Shown: one piece after another, positions 10,065-19,601 of the stretch
Position numbering within the stretch: position 1 is the first letter of the stretch
Layout: each line of letters begins with the position of its first letter
Assembly: GCF_003123725.1 (NCBI RefSeq)
Contig: NZ_QETA01000001.1
Span: 434,001 to 498,000, forward strand
Length of the DNA stretch: 64,000 nucleotides
Direction: 5' to 3'
Origin: Corticimicrobacter populi
GTDB taxonomy: Bacteria; Pseudomonadota; Gammaproteobacteria; Burkholderiales; Burkholderiaceae_B
Made by a program: the position numbers and the translations under genes
Notes under the pieces: generated by a model
What the model saw: the letters and a program-made list of their open reading frames with translations, nothing else
What the model was told of the DNA's origin: nothing
The model's database searches: none

Positions 10065-11606
10065 TCAGTCCATGAGGGCTGCTTCTGCCTCGCGTACCGG
10101 GCGGTGGGCGCGAGCCGGCTTCATGCTCTGGGTCTTGAGGTAGCGGGTGTGCCAGGAGAAGGCCTCGTCCAGCAGATGGGGGGTCTGGCCGCCGGCGTAC
10201 TGGCAGGCACGATTGAAGTAGTCGCGCAGCTCTTCGCGATAGTCCGGGTGGGCACAGTTGTCGATGATGCGGATGGCCCGCTCGCGCGGTGCCAGGCCGC
10301 GCAGGTCAGCCAGCCCGATTTCCGTGACCAGGATGTCCACGTCATGCTCGTTGTGGTCCATGTGCGGAACCATGGGGACTACGCTGGAAATGTCGCCGTG
10401 CTTGGCAATCGACTTGCTGACGAAGATCGACAGATGGGCATTGCGGGCAAAGTCACCCGAGCCGCCGATGCCGTTCATCATGTGCGTACCGTTGACGTGC
10501 GTCGAGTTGACGTTGCCGTAGATGTCGAACTCAAGCGCCGTGTTGAGGGCGATGATGCCCAGGCGGCGCACGATTTCAGGCAGGTTGCTGATTTCCTGCG
10601 GGCGCAGTGCAATCCTTGATTTGTAGAATTCCATGTTGTCGATGACACGCTGGTAGACGTCACCAGACAGTGTCATGGAGGCAGCCGAGGCGAAAGCCAG
10701 CTTGCCGCTGTCGAGCAGAGCGATGGCGCTGTCCTGCAGCACTTCCGAGTACATGGTCAGGCCGTGGAAGTCGGATTCTTCGAAACCGTGCAGGACGGCG
10801 TTGGCGATCGTGCCGATGCCGGCCTGTAGCGGATAGAGCGTGTCCGGCATGCGGCCAGCCTTGACCTCCTGAGCCAGGAAACGATTGATGTGGGCGGCGA
10901 TGGCACGGGTTTCGGCGTCGGGCGGCAGCACGTTGGAGGGGCTGTCGGGCTCGCGCGTGAATACGATGGCTGCGACCCGGTCGAGATCGAGCTGGATGTG
11001 CGGCTGGCCAATGCGCTGATCTGCCGCCGTGAGCGGCACCGGCTGGCGATGTGGGCGTTCTTCGAGGTTGTAGATGTCGTGCATGCCTTCGAAGCTGGTC
11101 GGCACGCTTTCGTTGATCTCGATGATGATGTGGCGGGCCTGCTGGACGAACTGGGCTGAATTGCCTACCGAGGTGGTCGGGATCAGGCCGCCGTCTTCCG
11201 TGATACAGGTCGCTTCGATGATGGCGACATCGACAGGGGCCAGATGGTGGCCGCGCAGTTGTTCGGCAGTTTCCGACAGGTGCTGGTCGATGAACATGAC
11301 CTCGCCGGCATTGATCTTGCGGCGCAGCGTGCGATCGACCTGAAAGGGCAGGCGGCGGGCCAGCACATCGGCATCGGCCAGAATCTTGTCGGTATCGTGC
11401 CCCAGCGAGGCACCGGTGATGAGGGTAATTCGCAGCGGTTCGCTTTCGGCGCGCTGTGCCAGTGCGGCGGGGACGGCCTTGCAGTCGCCGGCGCGCGTGA
11501 AGCCGCTCATGCCGACGGTCATGCCATCCTGGATGAAACGGGCAGCGTCTGTCGCGGTCATGACTTTGCCGTGCAGCGCCGGATGGCGGATACGATCAAG
11601 GGTCAT
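10065..11606 (-). CDS. Acetyl-CoA hydrolase / succinyl-CoA:acetate CoA-transferase family
   Basis: A 513-residue class I CoA-transferase of the AarC/Cat1/Ach1 type. It would move CoA between succinyl-CoA (or propionyl-CoA) and acetate, or hydrolyse acetyl-CoA. Supporting stretches are GMSGFTRAGDCKAVP near residue 32, the likely active-site glutamate in MYSEVLQD (Glu288), the glycine-rich NGIGGSGDF and the C-terminal EIGLADLRGLAPRERA. The start at 11606 has GGAGA just upstream; a longer frame to 11708 lacks support. The divergent LysR gene is its likely regulator. Substrate cannot be fixed from sequence. Confidence 0.88.
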   Translation of the reverse strand: MTLDRIRHPALHGKVMTATDAARFIQDGMTVGMSGFTRAGDCKAVPAALAQRAESEPLRITLITGASLGHDTDKILADADVLARRLPFQVDRTLRRKINAGEVMFIDQHLSETAEQLRGHHLAPVDVAIIEATCITEDGGLIPTTSVGNSAQFVQQARHIIIEINESVPTSFEGMHDIYNLEERPHRQPVPLTAADQRIGQPHIQLDLDRVAAIVFTREPDSPSNVLPPDAETRAIAAHINRFLAQEVKAGRMPDTLYPLQAGIGTIANAVLHGFEESDFHGLTMYSEVLQDSAIALLDSGKLAFASAASMTLSGDVYQRVIDNMEFYKSRIALRPQEISNLPEIVRRLGIIALNTALEFDIYGNVNSTHVNGTHMMNGIGGSGDFARNAHLSIFVSKSIAKHGDISSVVPMVPHMDHNEHDVDILVTEIGLADLRGLAPRERAIRIIDNCAHPDYREELRDYFNRACQYAGGQTPHLLDEAFSWHTRYLKTQSMKPARAHRPVREAEAALMD

Positions 11607-11739
11607 TGCTTGTCTCCGTGAAATGCAATGTATGTTTTCTATGCTCAGACTGAGCTGATGAACCGAGTATATGAAGTCCCTAGGCCGTTTTTTATGACTT
11701 AAAATCATCCTTCTGATTCGTTTTTCTCATGGTGATGTC

Positions 11740-12642
11740 ATGGACCTGCGAGCGTTGCGATATTTTGTCGAAACCGTCCGTCAGGCCAGCTTTACGCGGG
11801 CTGCCGATGTACTGTGCGTGACCCAGTCCACCATCAGCAAGATGATCCGGCAACTGGAGGAAGAGGTTGGCACGCCGTTGCTGATCCGTGATGGCCGCAT
11901 GATTGCCCCAACCGATACCGGACGCATCGTGTTCGAGCGTGGGCAGCAGGCACTGGCGCTCGTGCGGCAACTGTCGGCTGAGGTCCAGGATGTGGCGGCA
12001 CTTGATCGGGGTGAGTTGCATCTGGGTATCCCGCCCACGGTCAACCTGCTGTTTACCGGTGCCATCAAGGCCTACCGGCAGGCCTACCCAGGCATACGGC
12101 TGGTATTGCGCGAGGAGGCTGCTCCCGAGATTGAGCAGCGTCTGGCTGCCGGGGAACTGGAAGTCGGGGCCACCGTGTTGCCGGTCAATGGCAACCTGGA
12201 TCTGACGGTCAGACCGTTCGGGCGCTATCCGATCTGCGCGGTGAGCACGCGGGACTGGGCCTGGAACGGGCGCAAGACGCTGGAGCTGGAGACGCTGCGT
12301 GACGTTCCCTTGTTGATGCTGACGGATGAGTTTGCGCTGACCCGCAGCCTGAGGCAGGCGTTTGTCCAGGCCGGGATCGAGCCGGTCATCGCGACCCAGA
12401 GCACACACTGGGAGTTTCTTGCCGGGATTGCCTCGGCAGGCCTGGGGGTGGCGCTGTTGCCTGAGCCGCTGTTGCGGCGCATGCAGACTGACGATCTGTC
12501 GATTGCGCGGCTGGTCAAACCATCGCTCTATTGGCAGACCGCACATGTCTGGCCACGGGACCGTTACCTGTCGCATGCGGCGCGTGCCTGGCTGCAGGTT
12601 TGCCAGCAGGTGATGGGCGGATTCGAGCCGCCTTCGGTATGA
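11740..12642 (+). CDS. LysR-type transcriptional regulator
   Basis: The 300-residue protein has an N-terminal winged HTH (RYFVETVRQASFTRAADVLCVTQSTIS, about residues 6-40) and a periplasmic-binding-like effector domain from about 90. It is divergent from the CoA-transferase gene with about 130 bp between starts, the classic arrangement for a LysR regulator and its target. The inducer is unknown. Confidence 0.9.
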   Translation: MDLRALRYFVETVRQASFTRAADVLCVTQSTISKMIRQLEEEVGTPLLIRDGRMIAPTDTGRIVFERGQQALALVRQLSAEVQDVAALDRGELHLGIPPTVNLLFTGAIKAYRQAYPGIRLVLREEAAPEIEQRLAAGELEVGATVLPVNGNLDLTVRPFGRYPICAVSTRDWAWNGRKTLELETLRDVPLLMLTDEFALTRSLRQAFVQAGIEPVIATQSTHWEFLAGIASAGLGVALLPEPLLRRMQTDDLSIARLVKPSLYWQTAHVWPRDRYLSHAARAWLQVCQQVMGGFEPPSV

Positions 12643-12684
12643 TGGCGGTTTGCCGTAGACAGATGATGTATCAGGAGGAAAGCC

Positions 12685-13167
12685 ATGCCATCGTTTGATG
12701 TGGTGTCGGAAGTCGACAAGCACGAACTGAGCAATGCCGTGGATCAGGCCAATCGCGAGTTGGCCACGCGGTTCGATTTCAAGGGCAGCAATGCCAGCTT
12801 CGAGCTGGACGAATTCGTGGTCACGCAGATTGCGCCCAGTGAATTCCAGCTCAACCAGATGCAGGACATCCTGCGTGGACGCCTGAGCGCACGCAAGATC
12901 GATCCGCGCTGTATTGATCCCGAAACGCCCCAGGTCAACCTGGGTGGTGCACGCCAGAAAATCAAGCTCAAGCAGGGGATCGAGCAGGCAGTGTCCAAGA
13001 AACTGATTGCGGCGATCAAGGCCGAAAAGCTCAAGGTCGAGACGCAGATCAATGGCGACAAGCTGCGCGTGACCGGCAAGAAGCGCGACGATCTGCAGGC
13101 GGTCATGGCTTTGTTGCGCAAGGTTGATGTGGATCTGCCACTGCAGTTCGACAATTTCCGTGATTGA
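12685..13167 (+). CDS. yajQ: YajQ family nucleotide-binding protein
   Basis: The 160-residue protein begins MPSFDVVSEVDKHELSNAVDQ, diagnostic for the UPF0234/YajQ family, with two ferredoxin-like halves. Family members bind nucleotides, and some have been reported to bind cyclic di-GMP and act with LysR-type regulators. The ribosome site AGGAGG lies 8 bases before the ATG. It follows the LysR gene by 42 bp on the same strand. Confidence 0.93.
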   Translation: MPSFDVVSEVDKHELSNAVDQANRELATRFDFKGSNASFELDEFVVTQIAPSEFQLNQMQDILRGRLSARKIDPRCIDPETPQVNLGGARQKIKLKQGIEQAVSKKLIAAIKAEKLKVETQINGDKLRVTGKKRDDLQAVMALLRKVDVDLPLQFDNFRD

Positions 13168-13207
13168 GTACACAAGCCGTACATTGCGCGTTACAATCAA
13201 ATGGCGC

Positions 13208-13593
13208 GGGGCCGATCCGGATTCGACGGGGGTCGCGAAGCAGAGCAGGGCATGTCGAGCACCAGTTCGCTCGTAAATCCACTGGAAAAAATACAAACGC
13301 CAACGACGAGCGTTTCGCACTCGCTGCTTAAGCAGTGCCGCTGCACTAGTCTGTCCTTGGGTTAGGTGGAGAGGGGCAACCCTCTAGAAGCTTGCTTCGA
13401 ACCACTGCAGCGTCATTCACAAGGAATCGGTATTGTCTGGGGTCACACGGACCGTACCTAAATTACGTGAATCGCCTTGCACCGGCGCGTTGATCCGCTA
13501 AGTGCAGGGTTAAATTCAAATAGATCGACTACACATGTAGAACTGCCTGTAGAGGACTTTCGGACGCGGGTTCAATTCCCGCCGGCTCCACCA
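13208..13593 (+). ncRNA. ssrA: tmRNA (trans-translation RNA)
   Basis: The 5' end GGGGCCG pairs with the 3' CGGCTCC before ACCA, giving the alanine-tRNA-like acceptor arm, and GGTTCAATTCCCGCC supplies the T arm. The internal reading frame at 13299-13331 encodes the tag ANDERFALAA followed by TAA, ending in the canonical LAA protease signal. The length of 386 nt is normal. This tag is the one I recall for Bordetella and relatives, which supports the taxonomic placement. Confidence 0.97.
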
Positions 13594-13598
13594 ACATG

Positions 13599-13630
13599 AA
13601 ACCCCAGCCGTTTTCGGTTGGGGTTTTTTC
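13599..13630 (+). terminator. Rho-independent terminator of ssrA
   Basis: The stem AACCCCAGCCG / CGGTTGGGGTT with a TTTT loop is followed by a T run directly after the tmRNA CCA end. Confidence 0.92.
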
Positions 13631-13785
13631 TTGCCTGTATGAATCGTTTCGGGGTGATTTCTGGTGTCCCAAATAACTACAGGTTCGTAAGTCCCTCTCT
13701 GTAGCTATATCGAGATGATCAGATGATCGACACCGATATACTGTGTCCCCTTTCATGCTCCCAAGTCTCACAGGGACCTCGTTTC

Positions 13786-16116
13786 ATGCATAGCCCTGAT
13801 CTTCCCACACCCGATATCCTGCGTTCGGCATCTCACTGGGGGGCGTTCCGTGTCCAGGTGCAGAACCAGCGTTTGGTCGGCGTGCAACCTTTCGAGCACG
13901 ACCCTCATCCGGGGCAGATGATCCATGTCTGGCCACAGATGCAGCATTCGCCGTTGCGCATTCCCAGGCCTCTGGTGCGGCGTGGTTGGCTGGCGGGTGA
14001 TGGTGGTGCGGCCAGGGGGCGTGATGACTTTATCCCTGTCGAATGGGACGTTGCACTGGATCATGTGGCAAGCGAACTGGACCGGGTTCGTACTGTTCAT
14101 GGCAACAGCGCTATTTTCGGTGGCTCGTATGGCTGGTCCAGCGCCGGCCGGCTGCATCATGCGCGTACTCTGCTGCATCGTTTTCTCAATACCCTGGGTG
14201 GTTTCACCGGGCAGGTGACCAACTACAGCTATGGTGCGGTCATGGCGTTCCTGCCACGCATCCTGGGCTCAGCAGAAGCAGTCGCCGGGCCGGTCACGAC
14301 CTGGCACTCGATCGGTGAGCATTGCGACCTGTTGCTGGCCTTTGGTGGCCTTGCCTCCAAGAACTGGGAGATCCATTCGGGCGGTGGCGGGCAGCACAGG
14401 CTTCAGGACTGGCTGGCGCTGCTGCGCAAGCGTCCTGTCAGCGTATTGAATATTTCTCCGCAGCGAGATGATGTGGCTGCGTCGGTGGGGGCCCGATGGC
14501 TGCCGTTGCGGCCCAATACCGATACGGCCCTGATCCTGGCGCTGTCCTACTGCCTGGTACGTGATGGCCTGGAGGACAAGGCATTCCTGGCCCGCCATTG
14601 CACCGATTTTGGCCCGTTGCGCAGTTATCTGCTGGGCGAGGCCGACGGCCAGGCCAAGAGTCCGACATGGGCGGCAGAGATCACCGGGATCGATGCCAAC
14701 GAAATAGAAGCGCTGGCCCGGCAACTGGTGGGCAAGCGCGTGCTGCTGACGGCAGCCTGGAGCCTGCAGCGGGCGCGTCATGGTGAGCAGTCTTACTGGG
14801 CGCTGGTGGCGCTGGCCAGTATCCTGGGGCAGGTGGGATTGCCGGGCGGTGGTTTTGCGTTCGGCTATGGCTCCATGGGGGCGATGGGAAATCCACTCTA
14901 CGATTCACCGATCCGTGGGTTGCCGGTTGGCGTCAATCCGGTCGGTATTTCGATTCCGGTCGCCCGCGTGGCCGATCTGTTGTTGCAGCCCGGTCAGGAG
15001 GCAGATTTCAATGGCCAGCGTCTGATCTATCCGGATACCCGCCTTGTGTACTGGGCCGGTGGCAATCCTTTCCACCATCATCAGGATCTCAATCGCCTGA
15101 GGCTGGCGTTTCGCCGTCCGGAGACCGTCGTCGTGCATGACAATTTCTGGACGGCGACGGCGCGTCATGCGGATATCGTGTTGCCGGTCACCACGACACT
15201 TGAGCGCAACGATATCGGTGGTTCTTCGCGTGATCCCTTTCTGTTGGCCATGCATCAGGCGCTGCCGCCGGAAGGGCAGGCACGAGACGATTACGATATC
15301 TTTGCCAGTCTGGCCGAACGGCTGGGCCTGCGCGAGGCATTTACGGGTGGTCGTTCCGCCAATGCCTGGTTGCCAGAACTGTGGGCAGGCATGCGCCAGG
15401 CGCTTGCGGAGCGTGGGCTGGATGCGCCCGATTTCGAGACTTTCTGGCGCAAGGGCTATTACGAGTTACCTGAGGCAGGTCGTGATTTCTTCCTGTTTGA
15501 ACGATTTCGGGCCGATCCGGACAAATATCCGTTGAAGACGCCATCGGGACGTATCGAACTGTTCTGCGAAGCAGTGGCACGTTTTGGCTATGAAGGTCAG
15601 ACAGGGCATCCACTTTGGCTGGACCCGGAGGAATGGCTGGGCGCGCCACTGGCCAGAACGTATCCGCTGCATTTGCTGACGCCCCAGCCCGAGACGCGGC
15701 TGCATGGGCAGATGGATGGCAGCGAACTCAGCCGCGATGGCAAGCGTGATGGTCGTGAAGTGCTTCGGCTGCATCCAGCCGATGCCGCGTCCCGGGGGCT
15801 GAATGAAGGGGATATCGTGCGGGTTTTCAACCCGCGCGGTGCCTGCCTGGCCAGTCTGGCACTCTCCGATGGCGTGGCCAGGGGAGTTGCCGTGTTGCCG
15901 ACAGGGGCGACATTTGATCCGGACGATACCCGGCAGGCCGATGGCATGCTGGAAAAGCATGGTAATCCCAATGTGCTGACACGTGATGTCGGTACCTCGG
16001 AGCTGGGGCAGGGGTGTGCCGCTCATAGTTGCCTGGTAGAGGTCGAGCGCTTTTGCGGGCCTGTGCCTGCCGTGACCGCGTTCGATCCCCCCTGGCTGAT
16101 GTCGAAAATCGCCTAG
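13786..16116 (+). CDS. bisC: Biotin sulfoxide / S-/N-oxide reductase, molybdopterin enzyme
   Basis: The 776-residue protein belongs to the DMSO reductase family and its length equals that of E. coli BisC (777). The GSYGWSSAGRLHHA segment (residues 113-126) contains the region supplying the serine ligand to molybdenum, and NYSYGAVMAFLPRILGS follows as in TorA/BisC. There is no N-terminal iron-sulfur cysteine motif and no Tat signal, so a cytoplasmic, single-subunit enzyme is expected, which could repair biotin or methionine sulfoxide. TorZ-like activity is an alternative. The start at 13786 is preferred; 13594-13785 between the tmRNA terminator and this gene holds nothing else recognisable. 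Confidence 0.8.
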   Translation: MHSPDLPTPDILRSASHWGAFRVQVQNQRLVGVQPFEHDPHPGQMIHVWPQMQHSPLRIPRPLVRRGWLAGDGGAARGRDDFIPVEWDVALDHVASELDRVRTVHGNSAIFGGSYGWSSAGRLHHARTLLHRFLNTLGGFTGQVTNYSYGAVMAFLPRILGSAEAVAGPVTTWHSIGEHCDLLLAFGGLASKNWEIHSGGGGQHRLQDWLALLRKRPVSVLNISPQRDDVAASVGARWLPLRPNTDTALILALSYCLVRDGLEDKAFLARHCTDFGPLRSYLLGEADGQAKSPTWAAEITGIDANEIEALARQLVGKRVLLTAAWSLQRARHGEQSYWALVALASILGQVGLPGGGFAFGYGSMGAMGNPLYDSPIRGLPVGVNPVGISIPVARVADLLLQPGQEADFNGQRLIYPDTRLVYWAGGNPFHHHQDLNRLRLAFRRPETVVVHDNFWTATARHADIVLPVTTTLERNDIGGSSRDPFLLAMHQALPPEGQARDDYDIFASLAERLGLREAFTGGRSANAWLPELWAGMRQALAERGLDAPDFETFWRKGYYELPEAGRDFFLFERFRADPDKYPLKTPSGRIELFCEAVARFGYEGQTGHPLWLDPEEWLGAPLARTYPLHLLTPQPETRLHGQMDGSELSRDGKRDGREVLRLHPADAASRGLNEGDIVRVFNPRGACLASLALSDGVARGVAVLPTGATFDPDDTRQADGMLEKHGNPNVLTRDVGTSELGQGCAAHSCLVEVERFCGPVPAVTAFDPPWLMSKIA

Positions 16117-16325
16117 GAATCTGCCGGACAGCCATTTCCTGAATGGCATGGCATGCATCATGCGCACAGTCCAGTCCGGGTTTTGTGTCGTTGTTTTTTT
16201 ATCCCCATTCCCCAGTGCGAGCGGAAAAATGGCAGATTGATCCATTGAACGGCAGCGCCTGCTGAGTTACAGTCAGTTTCTGAAAGCAGTATCCATGCAG
16301 AATCTTTCATAGGCGAAATCAATCC

Positions 16326-16508
16326 ATGAAACTGAAGGTAATGCTGCTCCCTGGTGTTCTGTGTCTGGCGGCCCTGACCGCCTGTACCACACAGGATCAG
16401 CAGATTGTGCAGGATCTCGAAAATATGCCCGGTGTGACATGTGACATCGGTACCGACGACCAAACACATTGCCATCCGGACAAAGTGCCGGCTGCACGGA
16501 CTCCGTAA
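16326..16508 (+). CDS. Small lipoprotein, 60 residues
   Basis: The sequence has a basic start (MKLK), a hydrophobic stretch and the lipobox LTAC at about residue 20, after which the mature lipidated protein would be about 40 residues. The mature part contains two more cysteines (VTCDIG and THCHP). The gene sits alone, with a terminator at 16523. I know no function for it. Confidence 0.7.
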   Translation: MKLKVMLLPGVLCLAALTACTTQDQQIVQDLENMPGVTCDIGTDDQTHCHPDKVPAARTP

Positions 16509-16522
16509 GTCTTTTTATCGAT

Positions 16523-16548
16523 TGCAGCGATCCCTGATCGCTGCATTT
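16523..16548 (+). terminator. Terminator after the small lipoprotein gene
   Basis: A perfect 10-bp stem TGCAGCGATC / GATCGCTGCA with a 3-nt loop is followed by TTTCT. Confidence 0.75.
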
Positions 16549-16576
16549 CTATTGCACTTTGGCAAGGGGAAGGCCC

Positions 16577-18184
16577 ATGGTTGATGACCTGGTGGTCGAT
16601 CTGTCGCGATTACAGTTCGCGGCGACGGCTCTTTATCACTTTTTGTTCGTGCCGCTGACGTTGGGCCTGTCTTTCATCATCGCCGTGATGGAAACAGTCT
16701 ATGTCACGACGGGGCGCGAAGTCTATCGGCACATGGCCCAGTTCTGGGGCAAGCTGTTGCTGATCAACTTTGCCCTGGGGGTGGCGACCGGGCTCACGAT
16801 GGAATTCCAGTTCGGCATGAACTGGTCCTACTATTCGAGCTTTGTTGGCGATACCTTCGGTACGTTGCTGGCGGTAGAAGGGCTGATGGCCTTCTTCATG
16901 GAGTCCACTTTCGTCGGTCTGATGGTATTCGGCTGGAATCGCCTGAGCAAGGCTCAGCATCTGGTGGTGACCTATCTGGTGGCGCTGGGATCGAACCTGT
17001 CGGCGTTGTGGATCCTGGTGGCCAACTCGTTCATGCAGCATCCGCAGGGCGCGGTATTCAATCCGATCACCATGCGAATGGAACTGAGCAGCTTCTCGGC
17101 CCTGTTCTTCAATCCAGATGCCCAGGCCAAGTTCGTGCATACGGTATTGGCTGGCTATGTGACGGCTGCGATTTTCGTCTGTGGAGTCAGTGCCTTCTAC
17201 ATGCTGCGCAAGCGTCACATGGAGGTGGCACGTCGTTCTTTCCGCGTGGCGGCGCTGTTCGGCGTACTGGGTACGGCAGGCGTGCTGACCCTGGGTGATG
17301 CGCTGGGCTACGTGGGTGCGCATACGCAGCCCAGCAAGCTGGTGGCGATGGAAGCACTGTGGACTGCCGAAGAGGCTCCAATGTCTTTCAACGCGATTGC
17401 CTTCCCATCGCAAAGCGAGGAAAAAAACCTGTGGGAACTTCAGGTACCGGCCTTGCTGTCGATATTGGTTACACACTCTCTGGATGGCACAGTGCCAGCC
17501 GCGGATGAACTGCAGGAAAGAGCCAAGGAGCGCATACGCAACGGTGTTCCCGCCGTGCAGGCGATGCAGCGTCTGAGCGCCGATCCGCATGATCCCGAGG
17601 CGTTGGCGCAGTTCGAGGCGCACAAGGCCGATGTCGGCTATGGACTGCTGGTCCAGCGCTATGCGCCGGAAGGCGATCTGACGCGAATCACCGATGCGGA
17701 TGTGAACCGCGCAGCCAAGGATACGATTCCGGAGGTCTGGGTGATTTTCTGGTCGTTCCGTGTGATGGTGGCAGCAGGTTTGCTGATGCTGGGCTTTTTC
17801 GTGATGGCTGTCTTTCTGACACTGACACGACAGGTCGAGCAGTATCCGCGTTTCCTGCGATTCACGGTATGGATGATTCCGGTGCCTTTCATCGCCTGTG
17901 AGGCGGGCTGGATCGTGGCAGAGATGGGACGCCAGCCGTGGTCAGTCTATGAGGTCCTGCCGACCTGGCTTGCTGCATCCACGCACAGCGTGGCCTACAT
18001 GGTGTTCTCGGTGGCGGGCTTCATCCTGCTGTACACGATCTTCATCGTGATCGAGATGTTCCTGATGCTGCGTGCCATCCGCAAGGGGCCGGAAGGCACC
18101 GAGGGTGGTCCGGACAACGGGCCGACTCCCCAGGTAGCTGCGAATCCTGCGGCTGCGGTTTCTCACGTTCAATCCAGGAGCTGA
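16577..18184 (+). CDS. cydA: Cytochrome bd oxidase subunit I
   Basis: This is the haem-carrying quinol-oxidising subunit of cytochrome bd, a terminal oxidase with high oxygen affinity. The 535-residue protein keeps the N-terminal DLSRLQFAATALYHF with the haem ligand His21, the quinol-site motif GRQPW and multiple membrane helices. The stretch between helices 6 and 7 is long (about residues 255-385), so it belongs to the long-Q-loop class. I start at 16577, 8 bases after AAGGGGA; a TTG six codons upstream is less likely. It heads a cydA-cydB-cydX run. Confidence 0.95.
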   Translation: MVDDLVVDLSRLQFAATALYHFLFVPLTLGLSFIIAVMETVYVTTGREVYRHMAQFWGKLLLINFALGVATGLTMEFQFGMNWSYYSSFVGDTFGTLLAVEGLMAFFMESTFVGLMVFGWNRLSKAQHLVVTYLVALGSNLSALWILVANSFMQHPQGAVFNPITMRMELSSFSALFFNPDAQAKFVHTVLAGYVTAAIFVCGVSAFYMLRKRHMEVARRSFRVAALFGVLGTAGVLTLGDALGYVGAHTQPSKLVAMEALWTAEEAPMSFNAIAFPSQSEEKNLWELQVPALLSILVTHSLDGTVPAADELQERAKERIRNGVPAVQAMQRLSADPHDPEALAQFEAHKADVGYGLLVQRYAPEGDLTRITDADVNRAAKDTIPEVWVIFWSFRVMVAAGLLMLGFFVMAVFLTLTRQVEQYPRFLRFTVWMIPVPFIACEAGWIVAEMGRQPWSVYEVLPTWLAASTHSVAYMVFSVAGFILLYTIFIVIEMFLMLRAIRKGPEGTEGGPDNGPTPQVAANPAAAVSHVQSRS

Positions 18185-18187
18185 ACC

Positions 18188-19321
18188 ATGGATCTCTCAT
18201 TTGTATTGACCGTAACCTGGTGGCTCTTGCTGGGTGTCCTGCTGATGGGGCTGGGCATCATGGTCGGCATGGACATGGGGGTGGGGACGCTGTTGCGCTT
18301 CGTGGGCCGCACCGATGACGAACGGCGTATCGCGCTCAATATCATCGGCCCGCACTGGGATGGCAATCAGGTCTGGTTCATCCTGGGTGGAGGGGCGATC
18401 TTTGCGGCCTGGCCACTGGTCTATGCAACGGCATTTTCTGGTTTCTATATCGTCATGCTGGTGCTGCTCTGGAGCATGATCGTGCGGCCGCTGGGGTTCG
18501 AATATCGCAGCAAGATGCCATCGGCACGCTGGCGCAACAACTGGGACTGGACACTCTTCGTGTCTGGATTCGTGCCCATGCTGGTCTACGGTGCGGCTAT
18601 CGGTAACGTGTTGCAAGGCGTACCGTTCAATTTCGACTGGCGGCTCACGTCCTACTACACCGGCAGTTTCTGGGGCTTGCTGAATCCGTTTGCCGTCCTG
18701 TGCGGCCTGGTGTCCGTGGCGTTGTCCATCTACATGGGGGGCAATGCCCTGATGCGCAGTGGCGAGGAGCAACTCGCCGAGCGCGCACGCAAGGCTTCGG
18801 CGCTGGGCGGGCTGGCATTCCTGGTGCTGTTCTCGGTGGCGGGCATCTGGGTCTCTTTCCTGGATGGCTATCAGATCGTGCAGGGGCCGGCCGCAGGCGT
18901 GGCACAGACGCCGCTGCACCAGGTCGTGGAACGGGTCAGTGGTGGTCTGCTGGCAAACTATGCGGCACATCCCATCCTTTGGGTGTTGCCGGTGCTGGCC
19001 TATGTCGCCATGCTGCTGGGGCTGCTGGCCCTGCGTGCGCATCGCCGGCTGTTGGCCTGGTGGCTAGGGGCTGTGACCTGGATTGCGGTGATTGGTACGG
19101 TAGGGGCCGCCATGTTCCCCTTCATCATGCCATCCGTGACCGAGCCGTCGCATAGTCTGACGCTCTGGAATTCAGGGGCGAGCACGATGACGCAGGGCTG
19201 GATGCTGGGCTTCACCATCGTGTTCATGCCGCTGATCCTGACTTATACAAGCTGGGCGTTCTGGGTCATGCGTGGCAAGGTCGATGCCGAGCACGTCAAG
19301 TCCGATGATCATGCGTATTGA
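18188..19321 (+). CDS. cydB: Cytochrome bd oxidase subunit II
   Basis: A 377-residue polytopic partner of CydA. Family hallmarks include the N-terminal GLGIMVGMDMGVGTLL, GPHWDGNQVWFI and the C-terminal FPFIMPS. It starts 3 bp after cydA, with the ribosome site (CAGGAGC) inside the cydA end, so the two are co-translated. CydX follows after 12 bp. Confidence 0.96.
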   Translation: MDLSFVLTVTWWLLLGVLLMGLGIMVGMDMGVGTLLRFVGRTDDERRIALNIIGPHWDGNQVWFILGGGAIFAAWPLVYATAFSGFYIVMLVLLWSMIVRPLGFEYRSKMPSARWRNNWDWTLFVSGFVPMLVYGAAIGNVLQGVPFNFDWRLTSYYTGSFWGLLNPFAVLCGLVSVALSIYMGGNALMRSGEEQLAERARKASALGGLAFLVLFSVAGIWVSFLDGYQIVQGPAAGVAQTPLHQVVERVSGGLLANYAAHPILWVLPVLAYVAMLLGLLALRAHRRLLAWWLGAVTWIAVIGTVGAAMFPFIMPSVTEPSHSLTLWNSGASTMTQGWMLGFTIVFMPLILTYTSWAFWVMRGKVDAEHVKSDDHAY

Positions 19322-19333
19322 GGAGAAACGGTC

Positions 19334-19567
19334 ATGACGATATTCATCCGCTATATGGTGTTTCTGGGGTTGGCATTTCTTGCCATCATCCTCGGCGTGG
19401 TACTGGGCGATTATGGACCCTGGTATCTATCCTGGCTGTTGGGCACGGGCCTGATGGTGCTGGTGGCGGCACTCGGTGGGGTGTTGTACGAGGCGCAGGA
19501 AGAGGCACAGCCGCATGCCGAGTTGCACGCTGATGCTGCGGGGCAGGGCAAGCCGCCGGTCGCCTGA
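19334..19567 (+). CDS. cydX: CydX-like small subunit with an extra N-terminal helix
   Basis: CydX is normally about 37 residues with the motif MWYFxWILG. Here the core WYLSWLLGTGLMVLVAAL lies at residues 30-47 of a 77-residue protein, preceded by an additional hydrophobic helix (residues 1-25) and followed by a hydrophilic tail. The position directly after cydB supports a role in assembly or stability of the oxidase. The N-terminal helix could be a fused YbgE-like segment; that is inference. Confidence 0.7.
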   Translation: MTIFIRYMVFLGLAFLAIILGVVLGDYGPWYLSWLLGTGLMVLVAALGGVLYEAQEEAQPHAELHADAAGQGKPPVA

Positions 19568-19601
19568 GGGTCTGAAGGATTTTTCAGAGGGAGGGGTCGC
19601 T

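Noticed and set aside
16225-16250. FNR-type box upstream of the lipoprotein/cydA genes
   Set aside because: TTGATCCATTGAAC has only the left half-site intact; too weak to call.
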